DNA from: Saccoglossus kowalevskii
Lineage: Eukaryota; Hemichordata; Enteropneusta; Harrimaniidae
Direction: 5' to 3'
DNA: 31,871 bases
Assembly (NCBI RefSeq): GCF_000003605.2
Contig: NW_003109094.1
Span: 344,400-376,270 of the forward strand
Positions 1 through 10,878 of this stretch are shown piece after piece (within the stretch, counting starts at the first letter, position 1; every line of letters begins with the position of its first letter). The position numbers were made by a program, and so were the translations under genes. Under the pieces are notes generated by a model. That model was not told where the DNA came from. It saw only the letters and a program-made list of their open reading frames with translations, and ran no database searches.

Positions 1-183
1 TAACTTGATCTGTGGAAATGCAATTGTCTGTTCTGGTGGCATTGTGTGTAGTTAAAAACCAACTCTATTGAAATGCATTTCTGACTAGAACACTGAAGAA
101 AATAATCTTGTTAGCATGAAGACAATAGATAATAATACTTTGATGTTGCACCGAAATATAACTATAATCGTTTTTGTATTCAG

Positions 184-320
184 AAATTAAAAAGGTACAA
201 GACACTGAAGGGGATGAGATTATTAAAAGCCCAAAAGGTTTTAAATTTATTGATCTTACACATGACAAACCCATCAGAGTCTCTGAGAGAGTTATTGTGC
301 CAGTAAAGGACCATCCAAAA
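184..320 (+). CDS. KHDRBS: KHDRBS exon: end of QUA1 and start of KH
   Basis: Acceptor TTCAG ends at 183 and donor GTAAGT starts at 321. The exon opens with two bases of a split codon and ends in phase 0. It encodes [13 protein letters not shown] through VPVKDHPK, which aligns with the Sam68 segment just before the KH core. Confidence 0.88.
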
Positions 321-3300
321 GTAAGTTATATTATAATACATTATTTGTTATTTTAGTCAAACATGCATTTGTGTAAATACTGTGGAATACTTTATTTTCG
401 CTGAAAAGGTTTTTTGGGCCTTTTGCTTGGAATTTATTTTCACTGATTTTTGATGAGATTAATGTGAAATATAGAAAAAAAAGTATTTTCGCTGGATTTA
501 TTTTCACGGAATCATCTCTTCAGCGAAAATAGCGAAAATAAATTCCAAGCTAAAATAAAGTATTCTACAGTCACAGATATAGCATTTCAATAATTCAAAT
601 ACAATAACTTGGTTTACAGCGCACTTCTATTGAAAAATTTACCTGCTGTAAAGCAAATGCAGATGCCAATATTGGCACGATCAACCCCTCCCATGTGCTT
701 ATTGTATTGAGAAACAACATTGTTATAAGCAAGTCTCACCTACAAGTGCACATGTTATAAATGGAATATTGAATAAGACTTAAAATGCGATTCATTTTTG
801 ACGCCTGTCATTTACATACTAGTGAATAACTTGAGTGAGCTTTCTCATCCACCATTTGAATAAATTGTCAATTTGTTCATTAGATTTTGCCAGGTTTTGT
901 ACTGCGGAATGAATGCAGTGCAATTACTGCTCTGTTAATTTGTATGCCCAAGTGTGTAGACAATTTGCAGTCGTATCAGTGGCTGTGCAACTGATGTTTG
1001 TTTTTTCATTCTTCCAGTTTAACTTCATTGGCAAAATTCTTGGTCCACGTGGCAATTCCTTGAAAAGAATGCAGACAGAAACTGGTACAAAAATATCCAT
1101 TCTTGGGAAAGGATCTATGAGAGATAAAAAAAGGGTGAGTTGTGTTTTATTTGTTGATGCTTTATGACTGACAAACTGTTTTGTACATAAAAATGGCAAC
1201 ATTGCCAGCTAACTTGTTTTGCTGTGCAGCTCTGAATGTTAGCTCAAACCAGGAACTAATGAATAAGTTGGCGCTGAGATTAAGTTCACTTTGTATTGCA
1301 GGAAGATGACCTGAGAGCTGGTGGCGAAGCTAAATTTAGCCATTTGAGTGAAGAGTTGCACATTCTTGTTGAAGCATATTCATTACCACCTGATGCTCAT
1401 ACTAGAGTTGGACATGCCTTAAGAGAGCTACGAAAATACTTAATACCTGTGAGTGTGTTATCCATTTTTAGACCTAGATTGGTTTTGTATGAATGTCCAG
1501 GGCACATCTTTGTACCATTTCTTTTCAAAGCTCACACATACACATACTTCACACATACTTCATCTGATACATATGACACGTTAGGTAATTTGGTCGAAAA
1601 TTGTTGACTTGCAACCATTTTGCTTTTACAAATTCATGTACGTCGTCTTGTACATGCTTTCGACAAATCACTTCAAGCTTTATGCAGAGGTTGTCCATAA
1701 CACTTCAGTGTTCTCCCCAGGCTTTTGAAGCGTCATCTTACCGTGGTGCTTGGACACTTGCTCGTGTTGCTTGTCCTTTGTCTGTGATGTTGGTCCAGTG
1801 TGTGAAACTCGTACCAGCCAAGCAGGCCAGTAACTTTAAAAAATCACTGGCCAAGAGTGAAATGCACTGGCCCAAAATATTGTGTATACCTTAATTTTTT
1901 GGTTGATGTCTCATTTGGTATGTGTCTTCAGTGATAACGTATTACAAACATAATGCTCATTCCTTGCGAAGCAAATTTGGAAATCACTTTGTTATGTCAC
2001 GTTGACAGTTATCGTACTTAACTTGTAAGCTATAAATAAATACAAGAATATGAAATGTGTTTTAATTGCTTGTTGAGGGAAAAAAAACATGTATTCTTAC
2101 AGACAACTCATTCAATTGATTCAAATATAAAAATCAGTCCATTTCAAAGTCAAGGTCAGCAGAAACTTCATCTAGGGCAATAACACCCGGTTCATCCTCA
2201 TCTTCCATGTCAGAGCTAATCCTGCGTACAGTGCTGTGTGGACGTGTTCAGTTGATAGATGTCCCCCACCACAGCCCTGCAGTTTAGAGAAAATGCTCCT
2301 ATTGTAGCGAGTAATCTTTCTTAGTTTACGCAATCTCTCAGCAACATAAAGATTTTCGTATTGCAAACATTTTAATGCATTGACTTTTGGATGAACGCTC
2401 TCAAATCTGGAACAGACTTGTATTAGAGATTTACATGGTGTGATATTCATAATAATTTTTTTTAACAGGATAACAATGATGACATCAGACAGGATCAGTT
2501 GAGAGAACTTGCAGTTATAAATGGCACGCTTGATGCTCCCCCTTCGGGACGTGGTGGTCGTGGAGGGCCAATGAGAGGCAGGGGTGGACCAGGTGGTTCT
2601 GGACGTGGCGGCTCTGGATTTAGAGGAGGGATGTCGTCCGGGCCAAGAGGGCCAGCACCTGCTGGGGGCAGAGGTGGTTTTGGTAGCAGTGCACGTGGTG
2701 GATCAATGTTTGGCAGTCCGGGTGCTGGAAGGCCGAGTAAGCCAGATTCATTTGTAAGTTAAATTTGTATGTACTGAAAATTGTTCTTGAAATAATTTTG
2801 TGGTAGTTCCCTTTCTGAGACTGAAGATTTTACAACAAATGTTCAACGTTGGTTTTGCTCCAAAGAAGTATTCTTCACTTCATCTTCTTTTGCAGCCTTG
2901 TACTGTGGTGTGACCAAATTTACTAATCGACATGACAACAGTATTGATATTACTACTTGTCAACGTCTGCATTCACTTGAGATAGTAAAATTAAAAGACA
3001 TTTATAATTTCACTTGTTGACAGGGATTTGAGGAGCCGTACGAACAGAGCTACGACCAGTTTTTTGATTCTTCTTCATCATATATGGACAATTCAGGGTA
3101 AGTTGAAGTCTTCAAAGTATTTTCAGTTTCGCTGTTGATTTTGTCGAGTGGATTTTATCATGCAAGTGATTGGCGGTCGTCCGCGTCATTTTTATTTTTT
3201 CTTAAAAACTACAAGTCTGGTTGCTGTGATGCTTGATATATATGTACCTTGGGTAGTCTTTGCTTAGATTTGTTTAACGTATGTGTTCTATTGCAGTGCA

Positions 3301-4812
3301 AGTGGTGGCGATGATGGTTACTATGACTCCAGCTACCCAAGTGGGGGTGGTGGTAATGATTTTGGGCAAAGCTATGGTTAGTATCTTTTCACTGTACTTT
3401 TTTTAGTATATACACATTGATATTAAGAGCCAACTGACTGCGGGTACATACATACTGAACAATTTAATCGATCAGATTGAAAAATTTGGCATGAGGTTGA
3501 TTGTTAATCCCCCGTCCGGACGCAGTCCGAAAACAGGGACTTGTGTTTTGACCTCAGTGCTTCCGTCAATGTGTGCGTTCGGACCTGTATCTTAGAAATG
3601 CCTGGACCAATCACAATCAAACTTCACACATACATCATACATAATATTATTAATATACACATCAATTTGTTTCACGGTTTGAGTCAAGATGGCAGAATGG
3701 CGGCCATTTTTGTTCTAAAAATCATCAAAATCAAGCATTTCTTGGCTGTTTACTGATGGATTTTGTTCTAACTTGGTATATACGTTGGACATTATAGGAC
3801 CTTGATGCACATCATTTTGTTTTCAGATATGATTTGAAATGGCCAACTGGTGGCCATTTTGTTTTAATAAATGTAGTTCTAGTGCCATATCTCTGACTTG
3901 CTGTGATTATGTTCAAATTTTAAACGTTTATTATACATTATGTCATAGATGTACAGATATATTGGTTTGACAATCCTATTAAAAATGGCAGAATGGTGGC
4001 AAATTTTGTGCTAAAAATCATCAAAATCAAGCATTTCTTGCATTTATGGACAGATTTTGTTCAAACTTGGGATACATTCATTAGACATTACGGGTTCCTG
4101 ATGCACGTTATTTTATTTGTTAGATCAGATTCAGAATGGCCATTTTGTTTCAATGAATGGGCTTCTAGAGCCATATCTCTGACATGCTTTGACTCGCTAT
4201 GTTCAAATTTTATATATTCATTATACATGTATTCAGAATGGCTGATTTTGTTTTATTAATGCTGTTCCAGAGCAATATCTCTCAATACTCGTTTGACGAT
4301 CAGATACAAATGTCAATCATTTAAATGTTAAACAATCATCATAATCATATTCCTGACATGTTTATATTCCAGCTATATATACTATAAACATAACTTTATA
4401 TCTTAAATTCGATAACTAACTGGGACTGTGCCATGCATGGCTCGTTTTCCTAACATTTGATTCAGTGTGTTAACTATGATTAGTTTTAGTTTTTACTCTA
4501 GCAAATACAGTAGTCTCCTCAATGGCCTTCATGAATTTCAAATTGTGCCAATAAATGTATTATTATTAAGCAAATTAACCACTCTTCTGCAATGTTTGGT
4601 CACAAACACTGCACAAGGTTGGCACTATCAGTTGTATCCAAAAAACACATTTTGTATTTACTACTTTCTATGTAACCTTCATACTTGAAAAAATATTCAC
4701 CTATGAACTGTTTATTTCAGGTGGTGATCAAAGCTGGAGTAGTGGTGGTGCCCGCTTCAAATCTCCACCAATCAAACCTGGTCCAAGAACCCATCCATAT
4801 TCACGATTTTAA
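184..4812 (+). CDS. KHDRBS: KHDRBS (Sam68-like) STAR/KH RNA-binding protein, 3' seven exons
   Basis: Seen: join(184..320,1018..1134,1302..1448,2469..2753,3024..3097,3297..3376,4721..4812). Each junction has GT/AG and phases agree, giving 310 residues from a split first codon to TAA at 4810. Residues 1-46 cover the end of QUA1 and the start of KH ([14 protein letters not shown]). Residues 47-85 hold the KH core with the GPRG loop ([13 protein letters not shown], then KGSMRDKKR). Residues 86-134 finish the extended KH. Residues 135-229 give QUA2 followed by an RGG-rich stretch with more than ten Arg-Gly steps. The rest is Gly/Tyr/Ser-rich and ends in HPYSRF, like the HPYGRY end of Sam68. Known: STAR proteins dimerise through QUA1, bind U/A-rich RNA in the nucleus and control splicing; RGG and Tyr-rich tails are methylation and kinase targets. 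Inferred: a single invertebrate pro-orthologue of vertebrate KHDRBS1-3. QKI is unlikely because of the RGG/Tyr tail. The 5' exons lie before the window. Confidence 0.92.
379..571. mobile_element. Fold-back MITE, copy 1
   Basis: The ends ACTGTGGAATACTTTATTTT (379-398) and the complement of AAAATAAAGTATTCTACAGT differ by one base. An inner arm, CTTGGAATTTATTTTC, is mirrored by GAAAATAAATTCCAAG. A homologous element lies at 13116-13325. There is no coding capacity, so it is a non-autonomous element of unknown superfamily. It sits in a KHDRBS intron. Confidence 0.75.
1018..1134 (+). CDS. KHDRBS: KHDRBS exon: KH core with GXXG loop
   Basis: Acceptor CTTCCAG and donor GTGAGT flank 39 whole codons. 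The exon contains [17 protein letters not shown], whose GPRG is the RNA-contacting loop, and the conserved GKGSMRDK strand. This is the most diagnostic exon of the gene. Confidence 0.93.
1302..1448 (+). CDS. KHDRBS: KHDRBS exon: C-terminal KH helix
   Basis: Acceptor TATTGCAG and donor GTGAGT flank 49 codons. The exon encodes [19 protein letters not shown] and continues to [10 protein letters not shown], matching the distal KH and variable-loop region of Sam68/SLM proteins. Confidence 0.92.
1449..2468. other. KHDRBS intron with unassigned content
   Basis: The first half is AT-rich intron sequence with a possible mobile-element end near 1700-1725. The second half carries an antisense coding-like stretch, described separately. 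Confidence 0.5.
2134..2449 (-). pseudogene. Antisense coding-like remnant in KHDRBS intron, unidentified
   Basis: On the minus strand an ATG near 2449 opens a frame that reads [16 protein letters not shown], then [20 protein letters not shown] and [14 protein letters not shown] second frame then takes over with [20 protein letters not shown] and [10 protein letters not shown] and TGA at 2134-2136. The basic helix-like part and the acidic C-terminus both look protein-like, but a frame change is needed near 2230-2260. I do not recognise the family. It could be a retrocopy, a decayed nested gene or a transposon fragment. Confidence 0.35.
2469..2753 (+). CDS. KHDRBS: KHDRBS exon: QUA2 and RGG-rich tail
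   Basis: Acceptor TTTAACAG and donor GTAAGT flank 95 codons in phase 0. It starts [20 protein letters not shown] (QUA2-like), then turns into a Gly/Arg/Pro-rich tract with repeated RGG and RGGP units, typical substrates for arginine methylation. Confidence 0.92.
3024..3097 (+). CDS. KHDRBS: KHDRBS exon: Tyr/Ser-rich segment
   Basis: Acceptor TTGACAG, donor GTAAGT; 24 codons plus two bases. Encodes [20 protein letters not shown] and MDNS. The Tyr spacing resembles the tyrosine-rich tail of Sam68. Confidence 0.82.
3297..3376 (+). CDS. KHDRBS: KHDRBS exon: Gly/Tyr-rich segment
   Basis: Acceptor ATTGCAG, donor GTTAGT. It completes a Gly codon, then encodes [19 protein letters not shown] and NDFGQSY, leaving one base. 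The phase fits the 4721 exon and also, as an alternative, an acceptor at 8361. Confidence 0.82.
3490..4300. repeat. Diverged tandem interspersed repeat in KHDRBS intron
   Basis: Two roughly 290-bp units, about 3691-3960 and 3985-4250, share blocks such as CTAAAAATCATCAAAATCAA and GCCATATCTCTGAC. The unit is preceded by a short CCGTCCGGACGCAGTCCG segment. There is no significant open frame. Confidence 0.65.
4721..4812 (+). CDS. KHDRBS: KHDRBS last coding exon
   Basis: Acceptor TTTATTTCAG. Encodes [16 protein letters not shown] then [13 protein letters not shown] and TAA. The layout (D-W, then K-P-P, then HPY-R-aromatic at the very end) mirrors the C-terminus of Sam68, which carries its nuclear localisation signal. 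Confidence 0.88.
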
Positions 4813-5690
4813 ACCAAGTGTCCGACTAAAAGGTAGCTATTGCCAAGTTGTTACCACCAGTTCTTATCAAAGTCTAAATATATTTGAGTATAAAACATTG
4901 TAAAATGTCTGCATTGTAAACGGACAGTAAGATTTTAATAATTTTGAAGCATAGATGAAGTAAAAAGTTTAAAAGATAAACATTGAGTAAATGATTTAAA
5001 TTTCATTGCTTCAGATATTATTTAAATGTTAGTGATCATAATTACCTGTAGTTTGTCATATTCATAAGTGTTAATATTTTGCTGCCATTTATATGAAAAA
5101 CTGTTGAATTGTTTTTAATTAGAAGGCTTTAAATCGTGTATACTATGCCTGTCCAGTGATCATTAAAACAACAATCATGCATTTTCTCTCACTGACCCCA
5201 TTTAAACTGGGATATTAACATGTTAAGTTTGTTTTAACATTGAAGGAATACCAAACAAGATATTCAATAGAGTAATACAGGAGTGTGTTCAACGATCCTG
5301 ATTTAACACTGCAGAGTATTTATTTTTGTCGCTTCTAGCTGTTTATTTGTTCTTCTGATATACACACTTAATTAAATTTCTAACTTAAAGCTGAAGCTAG
5401 CACAGCAGTTCATTGAACACTTGTGATAATTGAACTGAACCGTTTCAGTTTGAAATGTTATTTATAATATAGGTGTTATACTGGTACTACTTATTGTTAA
5501 ACTCTCCTGGTCATTTTCTTATCTTAAAATTCATTTTTGTCAACAAGATTATATGTATTCTTTATTTTTATTAGTTATTAGAAACCGTAGTTGTAATTAT
5601 GTCATAAAGTTGTCTTTTTATTTCATCTATAACTGTCCAAGCCGTAACTCTTCTAAGTTTTTAAGAAAATAAAGTTATTCTATAAATAAA
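4813..5690 (+). other. KHDRBS 3' UTR, with polyadenylation signals
   Basis: AT-rich non-coding sequence follows the stop. Two canonical AATAAA hexamers lie close together at 5668-5673 and 5685-5690, the best candidate end of the mRNA. A weak donor (AAAG/GTAGCT near 4836) inside the UTR could allow UTR splicing. Confidence 0.55.
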
Positions 5691-6313
5691 ATTGTTAATT
5701 CTGAATTTTAGGGATTTTCAATTTAATTCGAAATTGGAATCTTTCAGATTTCTTCACTTAGTTTCCAATTTACACCATACATATTTCAACCTGTGCGATG
5801 TTGGTCTTCTCCACTTTTTTAAAAGTGAGAAAGTATACTAATAATCGTCAATGCCATAATTTTGGGACTGCATTGATTGTAATAGATTAGTTGTAACATT
5901 TATCCATCTTAAAATTTGACTATTAAAAGAATGGATGAATGTCCACAAAGGCAGTTAAAAAAGCTTATTTAAAAAATACATAATTAAAGTTTTGGTCATT
6001 AGGAGAAAAACAATGTGGAGAGTACTGCCCTATCGGTCTTTAAGATTTAATGTTTCAATTGCTTTAAATGCCAGAGATAAAGATACTATCCCCCCTCAAT
6101 TTCAGTCTGTATTCTGTAGGTGGCAAAATTCTCCCACTTGCAATGGTCACATGATACTCAAAGCCCTAAATTGAAATCTAAAGACAATTCAAATAGATTC
6201 ATCACCTACACAATGTTACTTATTCTAACTTCTCTTGAGGTATAGTCGTGTATTTTACCAGCTTTCACCTACTAATTGTCTCATGCTGTCATTCACATAT
6301 AAACGATATTATT

Positions 6314-6605
6314 CAGGGATTTTTTTAAACGGGCGGAGCGCCCTCATTCCATGCGCCCTCTTACCCTGGGGAGCAGATCCTCTGACAACCGTAAAATTCT
6401 GATTGACCTGGGGTCACATGTGGCAAGTCTTCAACTGTTACCTGTCTGATTGTAATTTTTGCCCCAAAGCCATAAAATGCTTCCTTTTAAATTAGAATTA
6501 TCAAAAACTTCACACCTTGGCAGGGAGAACCCTATCTCCCCCAATTGGTTGCGCCGCCGAATTGCAGTATTCCCTCTTGCAGTTTTTTTTCTAGAAAAAG
6601 CCCTG
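6314..6605. mobile_element. hAT-like MITE candidate
   Basis: Starts CAGGGATTTTTTTAAA and ends with the complement of CAGGGCTTTTTCTAGA. CAGGG ends are usual for hAT elements. The 8-bp flanks ATATTATT and TCATTAAT agree at five of eight positions, as an old target duplication could. No coding sequence. Confidence 0.45.
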
Positions 6606-8360
6606 TCATTAATCATTAGTACAGCACATCTTAAATTTTCATTAGTTGTACTTATTGATAATGATCAGATCATGAACTTCAGTGTTCTCCAGACACTAAA
6701 GTTCAATGTCAAAACTGCTGAAATAAGTTTAAAATGTATTTCATTTGAAAAGCATATTTTGGCAGCAACCAAACAATGACTTTTTGTCCATAAATTTTAC
6801 ACCAGTCAGTGTGTTTAAGCAAGATCAGTTTTATAAATGTGAATAACTTGTTAGAAGTTGTAAATATTTCCTTTGCATTTTCTGGGGTTTGTGCTGTTCT
6901 AGCAAGCCTGCTGTTCATCTCATCAAACTCCCTTTTAATTCATCTGAATGCGGATAGCTGACATAATGAAGATAAATGGTAGTCTGTGTATATTGGTACA
7001 CATCCAATCATTAAACAAATAAACTAAATGATAATACTATCACCAGCTGGAAGTCTTTCATTAATGTTATAAACACCTGAAGCTTCAGTCCAAGCATTAA
7101 ATGATTTAAATGCCTAAATGCAGCTGTATTAAAGTTAAAGAAGAATATAGGGAGCTTTATTTAAATGAGGCCTGTTACCAGATATAACCATTTTTAAGGT
7201 AATGTATTGTTTAATGAGCTTTTTGTGAGTAACCAAATAATTTAGTATGGCATGAATTTTTTTCTTTTTAAAAAAATAAATTTATTTTAACGTCCTTGTA
7301 TTAATGCCCTGATTGTTGCTGTAATATAATAAATGAGACCCGAGGAAGATTTTGTTCATGTGATGTTGGTAATTCAATATGGGTTTGCCCAACCAAAGTT
7401 TAAAAAAAAAAATGTTGCCACAATTACTAATGCCTATAAGATGTCTGTTAATTTGAACATAGATCAAACAAATTTGACAAATAAGATGCTAAATGTACTG
7501 AATTCAACGCCCACTCCTCTCCCTGATCTTTTCATTGTTCTATTTACACTCGACACATTGTTAACCCTTGTGTGAATAATTGTACTTTCATTATTAGGTT
7601 GTCATTTTGTTAACCATGTGCCCCTTTCAAATGTAGAACAATGAAAACAAACTTGTATAATATTACCTGTATTCGACAACTATTATCGCTTTTCATTTTG
7701 AATCTATCATTATCGATGGCTAATATTTATTATAACACTTTCTGTAGGGTAACTGACACATCTGACTGAAATGCATAGAGCTTGTGAAGTTATAGAATTA
7801 AGAGATTCTGAAGAGAAATGGTAGGTAATAAATTTCTGTACTTGTTTTGAGAACCCCTGCTCTGGATATTCTGTGGTACTGCTAGAGTTATTTTGATAAA
7901 TTCATGGGTGACTTCAACAGACTTTGTCTCAATTTGTTCAATGTGAAATGGGGGTGATATGTTGATTTTGTTCTGGACGGAAAGTACTATATCAGGCTCA
8001 ATTACAATTTATGGATGTCTGAATCATAAACCCGGTGAATTTAACCATAGAAAGGAATCGTTTCCTTCACAAACCTTGCAACATCAAATCTAAAAATCTA
8101 AAATTAAACCCAGTAAATACCCATAATTTTCAAGCTTTCCATGTTGGATATAAAAACAAAATTAAAACAATATCTCAATCAATTAGTCAATTCTTGAAGA
8201 AATTGTTTTTGCATTTTCATTTTACAGTACCAAAAATGTTGCTACTGCATTTTATGTTGACAAAGCATTTTGAATTTTACTTGAATGTTCAAATTAGGTA
8301 AATTCTGATTTTTTTTTGGCTGATGGTTTTAACCCTTATTTTACTGTGTTCTCTCCACAG

Positions 8361-8445
8361 ATCATCGATACGATTCACAAACTAGGAAATGTATGCAGTT
8401 ATTGTCACTAATGCATTTCCTTAACTCTTCACAATGTCTCTCGTA
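8361..8445 (+). CDS. Candidate alternative terminal exon of KHDRBS
   Basis: A long T-rich tract leads to CTCTCCACAG ending at 8360. Joined to the exon ending at 3376, the phase fits and the frame reads DHRYDSQTRKCMQLLSLMHF and a few more residues to TAA at 8443-8445. It could equally be a 3'-UTR exon or a chance acceptor. No homology supports it. Confidence 0.25.
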
Positions 8446-8458
8446 AATATTCACAAAA

Positions 8459-8625
8459 TACTGGTGTTAAATGGAGTGTTATCTGCTTTGAAGAATTTTA
8501 ATCGTGACATGCTGTAATTCGTAAACTGCAGATGTCTGTGCTACTGGTGTTAAATGGAGTGTTATCTGCTTTGAAGAATTTTAATCGTGACATGCTGTAA
8601 TTCGTAAACTGCAGATGTCTGTGCT
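8459..8625. repeat. Exact tandem duplication, period 83 bp
   Basis: The segment starting TACTGGTGTTAAATGGAGTG and ending GTCTGTGCT occurs twice back to back with no visible differences. Such identity means the duplication is recent. Confidence 0.9.
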
Positions 8626-9354
8626 CAACAAAATTTAATTGTTGGGTTACAATTTTAACCTTGTCAAAGTCAAAATAACTTTTTAAAATCGTCTGTCAAA
8701 GTATATATGGTAAAATATTTTTGTCCTAAAAATGAATAAAATGTATTTTTTAAATAAATTCTTTGTTACATTTAGATTCTTTAGTATGGGATTGGCTCAA
8801 TTGTGGCCCCAAATTTAGAATTCACCTTGCCTTAAAATAGTCATGCGCACGAGAAGAGAGGTTGAAAGTGATTCAACAGGAAATTTAAATAATGCAAACT
8901 ATCATCTGGCTGCTTGCTACAGTAGAAATGGAGGCAATTGCATTGAATCCGAACTTTCAGTTCATAACTTCCATGTGCAAATAAAAAACCTGGTTGACCA
9001 AAGCAGCAAGAAGCCTCCTTTACATTCGGAGGAGTACTTGTCCTGTTGGAACAGACTTCTGAATGATTGCCACTATTATACATGCTTTTGGCTCATAAGA
9101 AAAAAAATGAAACTCGTAAGCTGGAATTCTGTCCAGGATTCCATCTAATGGCGGGTTCCTGCTTAATCTAAGGGAAAGTTCTTTCAAAATGAAAATTGAG
9201 CCATACTCTATCTCAATTGATACCTATACATGTATGTTAATTGGAGTAAGGTGATTATTTAATGCAGAAAAATGCCACCTTGTAAGAATGCTGTATTTAT
9301 TTGTGAACATTCATAATGTTACAATCTTCATCATAAAAGTCGCTTACGGGAAAA

Positions 9355-9610
9355 GTGGAATGAAGACGGTAAGTCTGTTGCATGAAAATTTCAAAAGAAA
9401 TTGCATGTGAATTTAGTGAAAAGTCGGGAATGTTGAATGAAAAGAACACATTTCATGTGTTAAAGTGAAATAGAATGCAGAAAGTTGACTGGTCATTTGG
9501 CAGATTGTCCTGCCTGTATATTTCTGTAACTTCTTCCAGGTAAAAGATGTATGGAAAGTCGGAACAGTTGGAAAAGTAATAAACAGTGTTGCATAGAAAG
9601 TCTTTTGTGG
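9355..9610. repeat. Degenerate short-period repeat (ATGAAAAGTC-like)
   Basis: Variants of a core T(G)NATG(A/G)AAAGTC recur (GCATGAAAATTTC, GAATGAAAAGAAC, TGTATGGAAAGTCGGAAC, GCATAGAAAGTC). The same core recurs at 12165-12415. No coding role seen. Confidence 0.4.
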
Positions 9611-10025
9611 AGAAGCTGAATAACTAAATTTTAGCTGTTCCACGACACTTCCTCTCATATCTAAGAAACCACTCATTGAATTTTGATGAAACTTGTATAT
9701 GCACCCAATTTCAATAAAACTTTGTACCTAGATTTCATAGGACTATGATACCTGACCTGCTTGGTTTTAGGCTAATGTTTGCATGTTAATTACCTAATAT
9801 GAACTATTGGCATTGCGCAGAACATATTAGTTTTACATTAAAATCTTAATTATATTAACATATTGTCTGATTTGCATAATGATACCTTCAGACCTAATTT
9901 TATGCATAATTGATTAATTTGCATAGTAATTCCTAATTTTCGAGTTGCCAGTTTTCCTTGGAATTCCGCTAGAGGGCGCATCCAAAATACCCGGATGACG
10001 AGCCTGAGTGGGGTTGTTTGACGTT

Positions 10026-10340
10026 ATCCTCGGGGGCGGACATCCGGGCATTTTTAGCGCTTGGCAACCCTGGCTGTTAAAACAAAGGCCAAAAACTCGC
10101 AGAAAACGGTACTTTGGGATGGTTGTTGAGACTCCCCTGAACAGTGTAACAAGATTAGCCCTGCGTGTGTAACATATATAAATTTGGTTGTTCAGGATTA
10201 CTTCAAAGTTGAGTTTGTGTTTTCTCGAATTTTCACTGGCGTTCCACAGCAGCGCGAAAAAAGCCCATAGAAATACATGTACAGTGGTGCGCGTCTTAGC
10301 AACGTGGAACGTCTTGTGACGTAGCTCCGCCCCCGAGGAT
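10026..10340 (+). mobile_element. GC-ended fold-back element, copy A (nested)
   Basis: Perfect 15-bp terminal inverted repeat ATCCTCGGGGGCGGA / TCCGCCCCCGAGGAT. The flanks TGACGTT and TTACGTT agree at six of seven positions, consistent with insertion into the larger transposon. Three further copies occur in introns of the TRP gene. Confidence 0.7.
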
Positions 10341-10359
10341 TTACGTTCTGTATTCTTAC

Positions 10360-10878
10360 ATGCGTAAATTTATAGATTGGAAAAACAAAAAAGTTCCAGA
10401 ACTCCGCAAATTTCTTCAGGATCGTGGTATAACTTGCAGCAATGTTCGTAAAGCTAAACTTTTTGAACTTGTTGAGTTTGCAAACGAGTTAAATGTTAGC
10501 CTTTTCGAGACCGACGATCGCGAAGAGTCAAACAGTCGTCGTCGTACTGTAAAACACGGCGAGTCGAGGATAACTTTGGTAGCTCCGTATAACCACAGTC
10601 CCTCTATCCCAGAGGGACTGGTATAACGTAAAACCTTGGCAAAAAACCTTCATACTTTGCCTTTGTTTGAAATAGCTGATATATTCTCATATTTGTTGCA
10701 TCGAAGTGACTGGACAACAGCCAGACTGAAAGAATATCGACTTGATAATGGTTATTTACTGCATCATTTCCGTAAAGCTTCATCATGTGCAGAATACAGA
10801 ATTTATTTTCATTATGGCAGAGTGTATTCGGAAATGATCCATGAGAGAAAATCTTTACAAGCCATGGTTTATTATTAA
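10360..10878 (+). pseudogene. Broken SAP / YqaJ-family protein gene fragment
   Basis: The frame from 10360 reads DWKNKKVPELRKFLQDRGIT and ELVEFANELN, a SAP-like helix pair. After an in-frame TAA at 10624-10626 the same frame resumes as PLFEIADIFSYLLHRSDW and LKEYRLDNGYLLHHF. A frameshift near 10770 then leads to VKLHHVQNTEFIFIMAECIRK, a stop, and ENLYKPW. From memory this order matches the N-terminal part of the invertebrate family that continues into a SWIM zinc finger and a YqaJ/lambda-exonuclease fold; neither of those parts is present here. Two stops and one frameshift make it dead. The family assignment is recollection, not a search result. Confidence 0.55.

Larger units (their letters stand above)
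5691..9926. other. AT-rich intergenic region
   Basis: No convincing gene. Open frames here are short and of biased composition. Contents described separately: a hAT-like MITE (6314-6605), a candidate alternative 3' exon (from 8361), an 83-bp duplication and a degenerate short-period repeat (9355-9610). Confidence 0.6.

Noticed and set aside
1601-1894. 97-residue frame in a KHDRBS intron
   Set aside because: Composition and lack of splice-site support suggest intron or repeat sequence; the exon chain is complete without it.
6459-6779. 106-residue plus-strand frame
   Set aside because: It runs from within the hAT-like MITE into flanking DNA and resembles no protein.
7333-7575. 80-residue plus-strand frame in intergenic DNA
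   Set aside because: AT-rich codons throughout and no protein-like pattern.
8843-9148. Open frames of 80-101 residues on both strands
   Set aside because: No domain, no recognisable pattern, no splice context; the two strands are equally open, as expected by chance.
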